Assembly (NCBI GenBank): GCA_963575745.1
Contig: CAUYUJ010010469.1
Span: 176,880 to 240,879 of the forward strand
Direction: 5' to 3'
DNA: 64,000 bases
Source: Prorocentrum cordatum
Lineage: Eukaryota; Sar; Dinophyceae; Prorocentrales; Prorocentraceae
Part shown: in pieces, positions 44,270 through 55,226 of the stretch
Numbering within the stretch: the stretch's first letter is position 1
Layout: each line of letters starts with the position of its first letter
Translations under genes and position numbers: made by a program
The notes under the pieces: generated by a model
The model's database searches: none
The model's input: the letters and a program-made list of their open reading frames with translations, nothing else
What the model was told of the DNA's origin: nothing

Positions 44270-47071
44270 ATGGCGCCCAAGTTCTCGAAGCCTGCGCCGA
44301 TGCCGTGGCCCGCAAAGACGTACGCCGCGGGGGAGGCACCAACCTCCAAAGCAAGACCGATGCAGCGCCCTGTCCAGCAGGTAAGCTTGTCGGAGAGCGA
44401 AGGCGAGGAGTACGACATGGTGTCCGAGGCGGCGACCTTTCGGACGGCACCTACGGTGCACGCGGGATCAGCTGCCCCCGCTGAGGACGCCGATGGAGGC
44501 GGCGGCACGGGGGCCGCCCCCAGTGCCGCCGCCTCCGATGGCGCCTCGGCGATGCCTGCATCGGCGGTGGTGCCAGTGACATCAGCCGCCCTGGCGGCGG
44601 CAGCCACGTATGCCGACTTCACCACAGAGCAGCGGCGCGGGCTGGACGCGCTCACCCTCGCGCTCCACAACCTTCAGCTGAGGGGGCATGCTGTGGGCGG
44701 CCGTGGCGGCCGTGGGACGCGCAGCGAGGCAGACGCGGAGCGCGCCGTGGACGACGGGGCCGCCAGCGAGGCCCCGAGCGCTGCGACCACGGGAGCCCTC
44801 AGCGGCCGCGGGGGCAAGCGCCACCGCCGACGCAGCAACAAAGCCGTCTACGGCCAGGCCCCCCAGCCGAGCGACGGCGCACCAGCCGCGCTCGAAGACG
44901 TAGAGATGATGACGGGGGAGGACTACGCTGAGGCGGGCTACGTCCACTGCGTGGGCGCGTACTGGGCCCCGCCGCACCGCCCGGGCTGGTGTCGGAGGTG
45001 CACGGCGCTGGGCGACTGGAAGATCATGGCGGTGGAGTACGTGGACAAGCTCAGCTGTGCGGAGATGCGCCGCCATGCGGAAGCCAAAGAGCACAACGAG
45101 AAATACCCCGATCTGAGGAGGGGCAAAGAGGGGCAGCACAAGCTGTACATGTGCTCGAACTGCGTGGCAACGACGCAGGGCATCTCCGAGCACGAGGCCG
45201 TGACGCGCGCTGCGCGCGCGAACAAGGGCCCAGGCTCCATTGACCATGCCGCCAAGCGGGTGGCGGAGTTCCGTGCGAGCTTCGACTACATCAAGGAGGG
45301 CATGGACGTCCTTGTGGGGTTCGCGCTCTCAGAGGAAGGTTTGCTTGCCCTGCGGAGGTCAACGGAGGGCGCGGGGGCGGGCATCGACCCCGAGAGCACA
45401 GGCGCCCCCCCAGCCACGGAAGAAGTGGCGAGGGAGGTGGGCCGCCAGATGGCGAGGGAGGCGGGGGTGGTGCCAGGGCCGCCCCGCGCGCCACCCCCGC
45501 CCCTCGAGGAAGAACCTCCCATCGATGAGGAGAACGACCCTCAGCCCGACGTGGGCGCGGAGGGCCAGGGGCCCCAGCTGACCGAGGTCCAGACCGTGAA
45601 GGAGGTAACGGACATCGAGCCCTTGCTGCGGCCCGGCCTTTCCAAGAAGTCGCTGAAGCGCATGGCGCGGGCCTATGGCGTCCTCAAATTCGAGGCCATG
45701 CGCGCCCACATGCTGGGCGGCCTGGGGCCCATCCTGGAAAATCAGGAGGACATGGTGAGGGGCACCGAGGCGCAGGGCGGAGCCCAGAAGTGGCTCGACG
45801 CGCTGAACGAGGAGGCGGAGGTGGATGTGGGAAGGCTGAAGAGGGGTTTCCTGGAAGCCTCGGGGATCGCAGATGCCCACTTGGGACACAAACGTGCCTG
45901 GAAGGAGGAGTGCCAGGGCAACACCGCGGCGCAGGAGGCCTACCGCCGCATGGGCGACTACACGGACCAGTTCTACCGTGGCAAGGGCTTCACGTTCAAC
46001 ATGTACTACAAGTGCGCGGCCAGCAAGACCTGGGATAATCCCAGGGGATGCTGCTCGGTGATCCGCTCGGATCGCTGGTCACAGCTGCTCTCGTGCGCCC
46101 AGGAGGCAGCGGGAGAGACGGGCCAGCGCTGGTACTGCCACTGCGGTGCGCGCTACTCGGCCCCCTATGGAGTCGGCATCGAGTTCATAGGGGAGGGGTC
46201 GGATCCGCCACGCGCGTACTACATGCGCGCGGAGCATCCCGAGGAGGACATCCGCGACCTGAAGGCACTGCTGCGCTACGACAAGCTCAAGAAGGAGGGG
46301 GTCTTGGTCAACGCGGTGGACCTCCTGAAGTACCTGCCCAAGGTTGAGCCGCTGGCGGTTGGCACCGTCTTCGAGCGCCATGCTCCACGCCAGGCACAGT
46401 GGGAGGGCCACTATGTGCTGATGGAGGGGCTCACCTGGGAGAGCTTGCCCACGTTCGAGTGGACCGACCTCTACGCGCAGGTCGCCTGGGGACTGAACGA
46501 CCCTGAATGGGCGGGCTACAGCAAAAAGGCGCGGGACAAAGCCTAGAGAGAGCGCCTGGAGATGGCGCGCAGGGAGTTGGCGCTCTACGAGCGCCGCCAC
46601 AACCTGAAGGAGGGCAGCCTCTCGGGCGGCGGGGGTGGCACAGGGGCCGCCCCGCGCGCCGCCCCCGTTCGCAGCGCCAGCGCCCCGCCAGCGAGCGGGG
46701 CCCGCGGCAGCGAGGACCCGCCACCACCGCCAGCTGGAGTCCCGCCAGAGGCCGCGGCCATCATGGGCCCCTCGCCGCCGCCGCCGCCGACGGCGCCCCC
46801 TGATGCGCCGCCGCCGCCGACGCACCCGCCACCGCAGACGGACTCGCTCCCGCAGCAGGTCCCAAGCGCCGCAGCCCTGAACGTGGCCCTCGGTGAAGAC
46901 CTTGAGCGTCAGATCTTCGGGCCCGCAGGGGCAGGCGGGGGGCAGCGGCGACCTCGGCGGGGAGGCGCGGGCGCTGCCGTCGCAGGTCTTCGCCGCCATC
47001 GCGCAGGGAACAGGCCAGCAGGCCTGGGGAATAATGCCCAGCAGGTTCCAGGGCCCCGACAGGCCGCGTGA
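44270..47071 (+). pseudogene. long ORF of unknown function with one in-frame TAG
   Basis: ATG at 44270 in a good context (AAGTGATGG). The frame is open to TAG 46544-46546, then continues in the same frame (RERLEMARRELALYERRHN) to TGA 47069-47071, about 930 codons. The N-terminus is Ala/Ser/Gly-rich and disordered-looking. About 44940-45200 has paired Cys (HCVGAYWAPPHRPGWCRRC; LYMCSNC). About 46010-46160 has YYKCAASKTWDNPRGCC and WYCHCGARY. So it is probably a zinc-binding protein. The tail after the TAG is Pro-rich. Position downstream of RT suggests a retroelement companion protein, but this is inference. Three family-2 hairpins interrupt it, at 44501, 45466 and 46634. Confidence 0.55.
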
Positions 47072-47762
47072 GTACATGCCAAATTGTCTACTTGCTGCGT
47101 TCTGTAGTGCGGCGGGCCCATAGCGGCGCCCCCACCCGCGTGGCGTCACAAGTAGCCCGTGCCTAGGCTAGGCAATTGGCTACCTGTGCACTCTGCCACC
47201 TTGGCTCGCCAACTGGCTTGCCATCTCGGCCTCCTCACGTTCACTTGCGCTCGTTGGCCTCGCTGGCGGTGCTGGGGCAGCCCCGTGTACTGCAGCGTCG
47301 CCGTCGGGCGCCTGGCCATTTTGGCCTGCCATCCTGGCTTCATCTCGCGCCTTCAGGCGCTTGTAGGCTTGGGTGGCGGTACTGGGGTCGCCCCGTGTGC
47401 TGCTATGCTGCCGCCTGCGCCTTACTTTTTGCTGTGGGGACCAGCTGCCCTCGGCCAGGCGCCAGTTGCTGCATGCGCGTCAGACCTGCCCTTGGCTTGT
47501 CATTCAGGCCTAGCCTCGCGTCTTTCCGCGCTAGTCGGCCTGGGTGGCGGTACTGGGGTCGCCCCGTGTGCTGCTGTGCCGTTGCTGGCGCTTCACCTTG
47601 GGCTGTTGGCCCAACTGCCCACGGTGCGAGCGCCTGACGTTGCAAGCATGTCAGACCCGCCCTTTCACCCAGAAGAGGTGCGCGCTACATACTGGTAATG
47701 AGGCAGCCACAAGGACGCTCTTCCCTAGGTGGTTGAGCCGTGGTGATGTGGTGCACGAGACC
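47072..47762. other. 3' noncoding part of the element
   Basis: Three family-2 hairpins (47266, 47376, 47547) lie in diverged direct repeats of roughly 100-180 bp containing GGCGGTACTGGGGTCGCCCC and TTGGC[CT]TGCCAT-like words. No coding sequence. Confidence 0.6.
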
Positions 47763-47765
47763 GCC

Positions 47766-47840
<75 letters not shown>

Positions 47841-47893
47841 CGTAGTAGTAGTCGTAGTCGTAGTAGTCGCAGTAGACGTAGTAGTAGTAGTAG
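47763..47893. repeat. (TAG)n microsatellite
   Basis: About 43 units with a few CGT/AGTC changes at the 3' side. Confidence 0.95.
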
Positions 47894-47929
47894 CTCGGGC
47901 GGGTCTGCCTTCACCTGTTCGCCGCAATG

Positions 47930-49370
47930 CGAATGGACGGGAGGGCCCTAAGGGGCGGGCCGGGTCGGGCGGGCGGACCCTGGCGGGCGGGTCGGGTCGG
48001 GCGGGTGGGACATTACAGCATGTTGCGTAGTCGAGTGGGCGCGCGAGTGCCCGAACGGGCGGGGCGGGTCGGGTCGGGCGGGCGGGCCCTGAGGGGCGGG
48101 GCGGGTCGGGCGGCGGACCCTAACGCGCGGGTCGGGTCGGGCGGGCGGGACATTAAAGTATGTTGCGTAATCGGGCGGGCATGCGAATGCCCAGGCGGGC
48201 GAGGCGGGCCGGATCTGGCGGGCGGACCCTGACGGGGGGGTCGGGTCGGGCGGGCGGGCCCTGGCGGGCGGGTCGGGTCGGGCGGGCGGGGCATTAAAGT
48301 CTATTGCGTGATCGAGTGGGCGCGCGAGTGTTTCTAGCGGGCGGGGCGGGCCAGGTCGGGCGGGCGGCCCCTAGCGGGCGGGGTCGGGTCGGGCGGGCGG
48401 ACCCTGGCGGGCGTCGGGTTCCGGCGGGCGGAACATGTAAGTGTGTTGCGTAATCGAGGCACGCGAGTGCCCTAACGTGCGGGGCGGGCCGGGTCGGGCG
48501 GGCGGCCCCTAATGGGCGGGTCGGGTCGGGCGGGCGGGCCCTGGCGGGCGGGTCGGGTCGGGCGGGCGAGACATTAAAGTATGTTGCGTAATCGAGTGGG
48601 CACGCGAGTGCCCGGGCGGACGGGCCGGGTCGGGCGGGCGGGCCCTAGCGGGCGGGTCGGGTCGGGCGGGCGGGCCCTAGCGGGCGGGTCGGGTCGGGCG
48701 GGCGGGACATTAAAGTACGTTGCGTAATCGAGTTGGCACGCGAGTGCCCTAACGGGCGGGGCGGGCCGGGTCGGGCGGGCGGGCCCTGATGGGCGGGTCG
48801 GGTCGGGCGGGCGGGCCCTAACGGGCAGGCCGGGCCGGGCGGGCGGGGCCGCAAAGTACGTTGCGTAACCGAGTGGGCACGCGAGCGCCCTAACGGGCGG
48901 GGCGGGTCGGGTCGGGCGGGCGGACCCTAACGGGCGGGTCGGGTCGGGCGGGCGGGTCGGGTCGGGCGGGCGGGCCCTGCCGAGCGGGTCGGGTCGGGCG
49001 GGCGGGGCATTACATTATGTTGCGTAATCGAGCGGGCGCGCGAGCGCCCTAACGGGCGGGGCGGGACGGGTCGGGCGGGCGAGCCCTAACGGGCGGGTCG
49101 GGCCGGGCGGGCGGGCCCTGACGGGCGGATCGGGTCGGGCGGGCGGGACATCTCAGTATGTTGCGTAATCGAGCGGGCGCGCGATTGCCCTAACAGGCGG
49201 GACGGGTCGGGTCGGGCGGGCGGGCCCTGACGGGCGGGTCGGGCCGGGCGGGCGGGCCCTAGCGGGCGGGTCGGGTCGGGCGGGCGGGGCGTTAAAGTAC
49301 GTTGCGTCATCGAGTGGGCACGCGAGTGCCCTAACGTGCGGGGCGGGGCGGGTCGGGCGGGCGGCGCCTT
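47930..49370. repeat. G-rich satellite, unit about 140-160 bp
   Basis: Ten units, each with several GGGCGGGTCGGGTCGGGC runs and one AT-containing marker (ACATTAAAGTATGTTGCG, then TAATCGAGTGGGCACGCGAG). Markers lie near 48016, 48159, 48301, 48438, 48580, 48717, 48858, 49018, 49157 and 49300. The + strand is G-rich and can form quadruplexes. Confidence 0.9.
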
Positions 49371-50039
49371 GGATAGGGTCACGGGCATGTCGGGGATCAG
49401 ATTAAGAATGATGAAAATGGTTTTCTTATGGTTCTAGGCCGCTTGCGGGCCGCGCGGTGCTGAAGTTGAAAATGCTTCATGGTGGTTTTGAAAATGGCCG
49501 CGCGCGCGTTTCAAATAGTTTCGGTGACAAACTAGCAGCTTGGCGCGCCCGCCATTGGAAGGTATGATTACGCGCAACGCGGCCTTCGCTCAGGGGTGCC
49601 AGGGCAAGTGGCGCTTGATCCTCCTTCCCACTCTGCCCTGCAGTAGGCGGTACGAGCCAAGGGCGTTTGAGCCTTCTCCGTGCCTCTTCACATGCAGCCC
49701 GAGCTCGGCCTTTAAGCGCGCGGGTGTCTTTTGTTGGGCTAGTTGGAACTAGAGGTTGCGTCTCGTACCGAAAGAGCCAACATGTTTTGTCCCACCAATT
49801 ACCGTTGCTACTGCACGCTGCTGGGGCCGCCGCCCACGAAGGCATCCCCAGGTTTGCGCCGAGTCCGTCACATGTGAAACGTGCTGCGTTTGCAGGCTGG
49901 CCCGCGCCGAGTCCGCGGCACGTGAAGGGTTTGACAACTCGGCGCCACGCCGAGCAAGCTATCGTGCCCCCCCTACCCTCCTTATCGGCAGAAGCAGGGG
50001 CGCGTGCAAAAGGGCACTTGTTTAAGTTGTTGTATTTTT

Positions 50040-51552
50040 CCCGGAAAGGGCATGGGCCCAGGGTTCTCTTTTAGTAGGTAAACCTGTCCCCCGGTGCCAA
50101 CTTGAGGGAGGCCGGCGAATTTTTTCCCTGATAAATAACGAGGTCGAAGGAGGCCGGCGAATTAAAATTTGAGGATGTCTCGGCGAAACGCTTGTTTTTG
50201 AAATCCCGATCGATAAATCACAGGGTGCGGGCCACTTTTTCGTGTGTTGAGGATGTCTCGAGCGAAACGCTTGCTCCGCAGAGTTTGCCGAGGATGTCTC
50301 GAGCGAAACGCTTGTTTTGCAGAGCCGACCGCGACGCGGAAAAGCGCCCGATCGATAACTCACAGGGTGCGGGCCACTTTTTCGTGTGTTGAGGATGTCT
50401 CGAGCGAAACGCTTGCTCCGCAGAGTTTGCCGAGGATGTCTCGAGCGAAACGCTTGTTTTGCAGAGCCGACCGCGACGCGGAAAAGCGCCCCGCGCAAAG
50501 GATTTTCGATGATGTCTCGACTAATTCGTTTGTTTTTGTACGATTTCCTGGAATTTTGGCAGGATGTCTCGAGCGAAATGCACGACCCCACCCAAGCACG
50601 ACCAAACCCCAGCACGACCACACCCCAGCACGACCACACCCCAGCACGACCCCACCCCAGCACGAGCACACCCCAGCACGACCCCACCCCAGCAAGACCA
50701 CACCCCAGCACGACCGCACCCCAGCACGACCTTACCACAGCACGACCACACCCCAGCACGACCACGCACCAGCACGACCACGCCCCAGCACGACCACGCC
50801 CCAGCACGACCACGCCCCAGCACGACCACGCCCCAGCACGACCACCCCCCAGCACGACCACCCCCCCAGCACGACCACCCCCCAGCACGACCACCCCCAA
50901 GCACGACCACACCCCAGCACGACCACTCCCCAGCACGACCACACCCCAGCACGACCACACCCCAGCACGACCACACCCAGTCGCACCCCCGTGGAATGTT
51001 TCGTGGCGTGTCTGGTTGAGTGGTTGCCTGTTCGTGGGGTGTCTCGTGGAATGTTTCAAAGGGTGTCTCGTGGAATGTTCGTGAGGTGTCTCGTGGAATG
51101 TTTCGTGAGGTGTCTCGTGGGATGTTTCGCGGGGTGGCACGACCACGCCCCAGCACGACAACCCCCCCAGCACGACCACCCCCCAGCACGACCACCCCCC
51201 CAGCACGACCACCCCCCAGCACGACCACACCCCAGCACGACCACACCCCAGCACGACCACCCCCCAGCACGACCACACCCCAGCACGACCACTCCCCAGC
51301 ACGACCACACCGCCTTGTTGAGTGGTTGCCTGTCGTCGTGGAATGTTTCGTGGGGTGTCTCGTGGAATGTTTCGCGGGGTGTCTCCTGGAATGTTTCGTG
51401 AGGTGTCTCGCGGAATGTTTCGTGAGGTGTCTCGTGGGATGTTTCGTGAGGTGTCTCGTGGGATGTTTCGTGAGGTGTTGCCCCGTTGGGTATCGTGAAA
51501 ACGTGCCCATGCTCCACATGTCTAGATCCCTTTCGGTTCGTGGGTCAATATG
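50040..51552 (+). mobile_element. CAGCACGACC minisatellite element, copy A1
   Basis: Starts CCCGGAAAGGGCATGGGCCC, ends GGTTCGTGGGTCAATATG. Internal order: GAGGATGTCTCGAGCGAAAC region, which here contains a 142-bp tandem duplication (50208-50490); arrays of ACACCCCAGCACGACC (16 bp); then 24-bp units around GGAATGTTTCGTGAGGTGTC; then CCATGCTCCACATGTCTA. A second small block of 24-bp units (about 51000-51130) splits the 16-bp array. No ORF is credible: the 16-bp period keeps all frames open. Confidence 0.8.
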
Positions 51553-51554
51553 TT

Positions 51555-52753
51555 CCGGAAGGGGCATGAGGCCATATGGTTCTCTTTTTTATTATATCAA
51601 TAAAAAGATATGTAGTAAATATCTATTATAATAATTATGTAAAATATCCCCCCGTTGCCCAACTTGAAGGAGGCCGGCGGATTCTTTCCCTGATAAATAT
51701 CGAGGTCGAAGGAGGCCGGCGGATTAAAATTTGAGGATGTCTCAGGCGAAACGCTTGTTTTTGAAATCCCGATCGATTAATCACAGGGTGCGGGACACCT
51801 CAGCACGACCACACCCCAGCACGACACACCCCAGCACGACCACGCCCCAGCACGACCACACCCCAGCACGACCACACCCCAGCACGACCACACCCCAGCA
51901 CGACCACACCCCAACACGACCACACCCCACCACGATCACACCCCACCACGACCACACCCCAGCACGACCCGATCGATGAATCACACCCCACCACGACCAC
52001 ACCCCAGCACGACCCCACCCCAGCACGACCCACCCCAGCACGACCACGCCCAGCACGACACACCCCCAGGCACGACCACACACCAGCCGACCCCACCAGC
52101 ACGGCCCCACCCCAGCAAGACCACACCCCAGCACGACCACACCCAGCACGACCACTCCCCAGCACGACCACACCCCAGCACGACCACACCCCAGCACGAC
52201 CACACCCCAGCACGACCACACCCCAGCACGACCCCACCCCAGCACGACCCCACCCCAGCACGACCCCACCCAGCAAGACCACACCCCAGCACGACCACAC
52301 CCCAGCACGACCACCACAGCACGACCACACCCCAGCACGACCACGCCCCAGCACGACCACGCCCCAGCACGACCACGCCCCAGCACGACCACGCCCCAGC
52401 ACAACCACCCCCCAGCACGACCACCCCCCCAGCACGACCACCCCCCAGCACGACCACCCCCCAGCACGACCACACCCCAGCACGACCGCTCCCCAGCACG
52501 ACCACACCGCCTTGGTTGAGTGGTTGCCTGTCGTCGTGGAATGTTTCGTGGGGTGTCTCGTGGAATGTTTCGCGGGGTGTCTCGTGGAATGTTTCGTGAG
52601 GTGTCTCGCGGAATGTTTCGTGAGGTGTCTCGTGGGATGTTTCGTGAGGTGTCTCGTGGGATGTTTCGTGAGGTGTTGCCCCGTTGGGTATCGTGAAAAC
52701 GTGCCCATGCTCCACATGTCTATATCCCTTTCCGGGTTCGCGGGTCCATCATG
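51555..52753 (+). mobile_element. CAGCACGACC minisatellite element, copy A2
   Basis: Directly abuts A1 with only TT between. Starts CCGGAAGGGGCATGAGGCC, ends GGTCCATCATG; same internal order as A1 without the 142-bp duplication. 51579-51640 has an AT-rich stretch absent from the other copies. Confidence 0.8.
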
Positions 52754-53149
52754 TTTCAAGTTTGTGTCTAGCAGCTCCGCGAAACTACTGCAGCACGCGC
52801 CTGTGCAGTCCATCGTTGTGTGTGTTGGGTAATTCGTTATTTTCCCTCCCCGCTCTGAGGTCGCCGCCCTGGGCGGCCGAATGACGAGAAACTTTGCTCA
52901 AACTTGCGCCGCAGGATGTGGAGTGAGAAGATATGGTACGATGCGGGATCGATTACACATGTCTGCGGTAACTGCATATGCAACAAGGGGACGATTTGGG
53001 GAGACTCGTGGCCCGTCAAAGGAGGAGGACCATGAGCAGGAGCAACTGCAACAGGCGTGCGTCTAGGCGCGCGTGGCCCTGCCACTGCGTCAAAGAAAAA
53101 CCGTGGTGACTATAATGATTATGGACGACCGGGGGGGGGGGCAGCTGCT

Positions 53150-53575
53150 TTGGCATTGGCGGTGCGCGCCGCAGGCATCTGGATATCTGGACAAACCGCG
53201 GGTGCAGCTGCAGGAAGTTCTTCCTGCCCTCGCACTTCCGCTCGTTCGCCAGCGAGACCTCCGTGCTTGTTTTGCGTGCTCGGTCGCGCCCGTGTTTCAT
53301 GTTGCCCACAGCCACCTGGCACTCCATCTGAGAAATGGCCCCGGCCATGTGTCTCTGGAAAACTGTGCATGGGTCCTTGTTGGTGAACAGCCCCGGGATC
53401 GAGGCGTGCACCAACTCCGGACCTCGCTTTTCGCACTCCGCGATCGCCTCTTCCTGCACCATCAAGCGGCGGGCCAACCGCTTCTCGTCGGGCACCGCGA
53501 TCCGCTTGATGCCGCGCTTCTCGCACCTGTCCACGAAGGCGGCCACGCCGGGCCTGGACAGGAACGGCGTTGAAC
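53150..53575 (-). pseudogene. serine-recombinase-like exon, left-arm copy
   Basis: On the minus strand a long pyrimidine tract and TGCTTCCCCAG acceptor (reverse complement of 53576-53596) precede the exon. It reads FLSRPGVAAFVDRCEKRGIK, VPDEKRLARRL, AIAECEKRG, FTNKDP, AGAISQMECQVAVGNMKHGR and GRKNFLQLHPRFVQISRCLR. This is the pattern of the second half of the resolvase/invertase catalytic domain (RPG-x-x-x-[LF]L; RL-x-R; a final E...GR-x-x-A helix) plus the following helix. The active-site Ser and the YxRxS motif of the first half would lie in an upstream exon not found here. The 3' splice end is uncertain. Family assignment is by motif pattern only. Confidence 0.5.
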
Positions 53576-53878
53576 CTGGGGAAGCAAAAAAAAAAACTCT
53601 ACGACAAATTCGGCGTGCGATTTTGCAGTTATTCGCCGCGGGGGCGGTGGAAACATGAAGGCGGGGGGGGGGCGCTTGCTGTAGCAATTGCGTAGTGTAG
53701 CGTCTGGCGCGCTAACAAATCCAGGGTTTCGTGCCGATGGGCGATGTTACCTTCGGAAGAGGACGCGACGCGCCACATTCCTCATCCAATGCCCCTGCGG
53801 TGTGTGGGGGCGTTGTGGCCCCGCCGTCCTGGGACGTTCTTCAAGACGAGCGTTTCCTGGACGGTGGGGGGGTGCCGC

Positions 53879-54936
53879 GCCCATGATAGCGTGTCCAGAA
53901 AAAGCTGCCCCCGCGCTGCTTGAGCCGCGAAAAAGCAACGAATGGCTACAGTTGGGTGGTCCACGCTTACTTCCTCCGGTTGCCACGGGCCTCCCAGGGA
54001 TCCCCGCCGGCCCCCGCTGTCAGTCCGCCGCAGTCTATTTGTGACTTCTGTCGGGCGACACGAACCTCCCCTGGGCCGTCGCCCGTAGGCTGCACGTACT
54101 TCCGCGGCCTCCTGCGGGCCGTCGGCCGCAGGCTGCACGTACTTCCGCCGGCTGCCGCCGACCTCCCGCCAACGTCTGTTGGCAAGAGCGTCCGCCTCTC
54201 CGCCAGCTCTGGCGGGCCCTCAGCCGGTGGGCCCCGCCTACTCCCGCCGACTGCCGCCGACCTGCCGCTTGCTCCTGCCAGCGCAAGAGCCCCCCCTTCG
54301 AACGGCCCCCACGGACCGTCGGCCAACTTCTGGCGCCGGCCGCCAGGCTGTGCCAGAAGTCGGTCCAGGACTGACTTCTGGCGCGGGCCCGCGTCGGAAG
54401 TCGGTCCTGGACCCACTTCCGACGCGGGCCCGCGTCGGAAGTCGGTCCAGGACTGACTTCTGGCGCGGGCCCGCGTCGGAAGTCGGTCCAGGACCGACTT
54501 CCGGCGCGCCCTTCTGTCTCCGCCCCAACCCTCGTCGGCGCCGTCGCCGGCGTTGCCCCTGCCGCCCTCTAGCGTTTTCAAGCCTCGGCGGGGGCCGCGC
54601 CCCCCCTCGCGCGTCCTCCTTCCTCCTCACTGCCCCCTCCCCCAATTTTCCTCCTCGCCCCCCTCCTCGCCCCATTCCCCCCTTCCCCCGCATCCCCATC
54701 CACCGCCTAATTGTATTCCTCCTGCTCCTGCTCCTGCTCCTGCTCCTCCTTCCCTCTCCTATTTGCCGCGCCTGCGGCGTTCGGGCACCGCGCAACATAT
54801 GTTTGTTTCGTTTTCTGGCGCCCGCGCCACGCCTGCCAAGATGAAGGCGGCTGCCACGACACGCGCGTCGACGATGACGAACGTGGATGGCGCCAGCGTG
54901 CCGCGGCAGAAGGCGCAGATAACGAAGGCGGCCAGG
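53879..54936. other. centre of the large inverted repeat
   Basis: Single-copy in the window. Contains GTA[GC]GCTGCACGTACTTCCGC words (54090-54150), the palindromic minisatellite 54350-54510, pyrimidine-rich sequence to 54770, and a + strand open stretch (about 54800-55032) reading MKAAATTRAS then TLVLKNVPGRRGHNAPTHRK whose tail extends into the right arm. Function unknown; the same tail exists in the left arm on the minus strand. Confidence 0.5.
54350..54510. repeat. palindromic minisatellite
   Basis: About four units of 40 bp containing GCGCGGGCCCGCGTC and GGAAGTCGGTCC[AT]GGAC[TC], both self-complementary, so every unit can form two hairpins. Confidence 0.8.
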
Positions 54937-55226
54937 GGCACCCCCCCCACCGCCAAGGAAACGCTCGTCTTGAAGAACGTCCCAGGACGGCGGGGCCACA
55001 ACGCCCCCACACACCGCAAGGGCATTGGATGAGGAATGCGGCGCGTCGCGTCCTCTTCCGAGGGTAACATCGCCCATCGGCACGAAACCCTGGATTTGTT
55101 AGCGTGCCAGACGCTACGCAACGCAATTGCTACAGCAAGCGCCCCCCCCCCCGCCTTCATGTTTCCACCGCCCCCGCGGCGAAGTACTGCAAAATCGTAC
55201 GCCGAATTTGTCGTAGATTTTTTTTC

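Larger units (their letters stand above)
41076..47574 (+). repeat. second hairpin family: 8+5 bp stem, 1-nt bulge, 3-nt loop
   Basis: Copies at 42217-42246, 44501-44530, 45466-45495, 46634-46663 (30 bases each), 43530-43563, 47266-47293, 47376-47403, 47547-47574 and a diverged one at 41076-41121. Layout: outer stem, inner NGGGG, loop CCG/TCG/CAG, CCCCN, one unpaired base, outer stem. Outer stems covary: GGCGGCGC/GCGCCGCC, GGCGGCAC/GTGCCGCC, GCGGTAC/GTGCTGC (with G-U pairs), GACTGGGTGC/GCGTCCAGTC (with G-U pairs). Codon phase differs between copies and three are noncoding. Confidence 0.85.
41052..47895 (+). mobile_element. non-LTR retroelement-like unit between two (TAG)n tracts
   Basis: The 6.8 kb between (TAG)n tracts holds an RT/endonuclease ORF, a second long ORF in the same direction and a private hairpin family. 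Non-LTR elements often end in a short tandem tail, so each (TAG)n may be the 3' tail of a copy, implying head-to-tail arrangement. The order RT then second ORF is unusual for a LINE; alternatively the second ORF belongs to another gene. No target-site duplication is testable. Confidence 0.5.

Noticed and set aside
47300-47325. GCCATTTTGGC as a spliced-leader relict
   Set aside because: Only the central 10 bases match; the TCAAG end is missing and surrounding GGC-TGCCA words repeat locally.
50590-52500. CRISPR-like direct repeats
   Set aside because: Units are contiguous 16-mers without unique spacers; this is a minisatellite in a eukaryotic context.
50022-52813. Long ORFs on both strands rich in Pro-Ala-Arg or Trp-Ser-Cys
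   Set aside because: A 16-bp repeat gives a 48-bp, 16-residue period in every frame; no independent coding signal.
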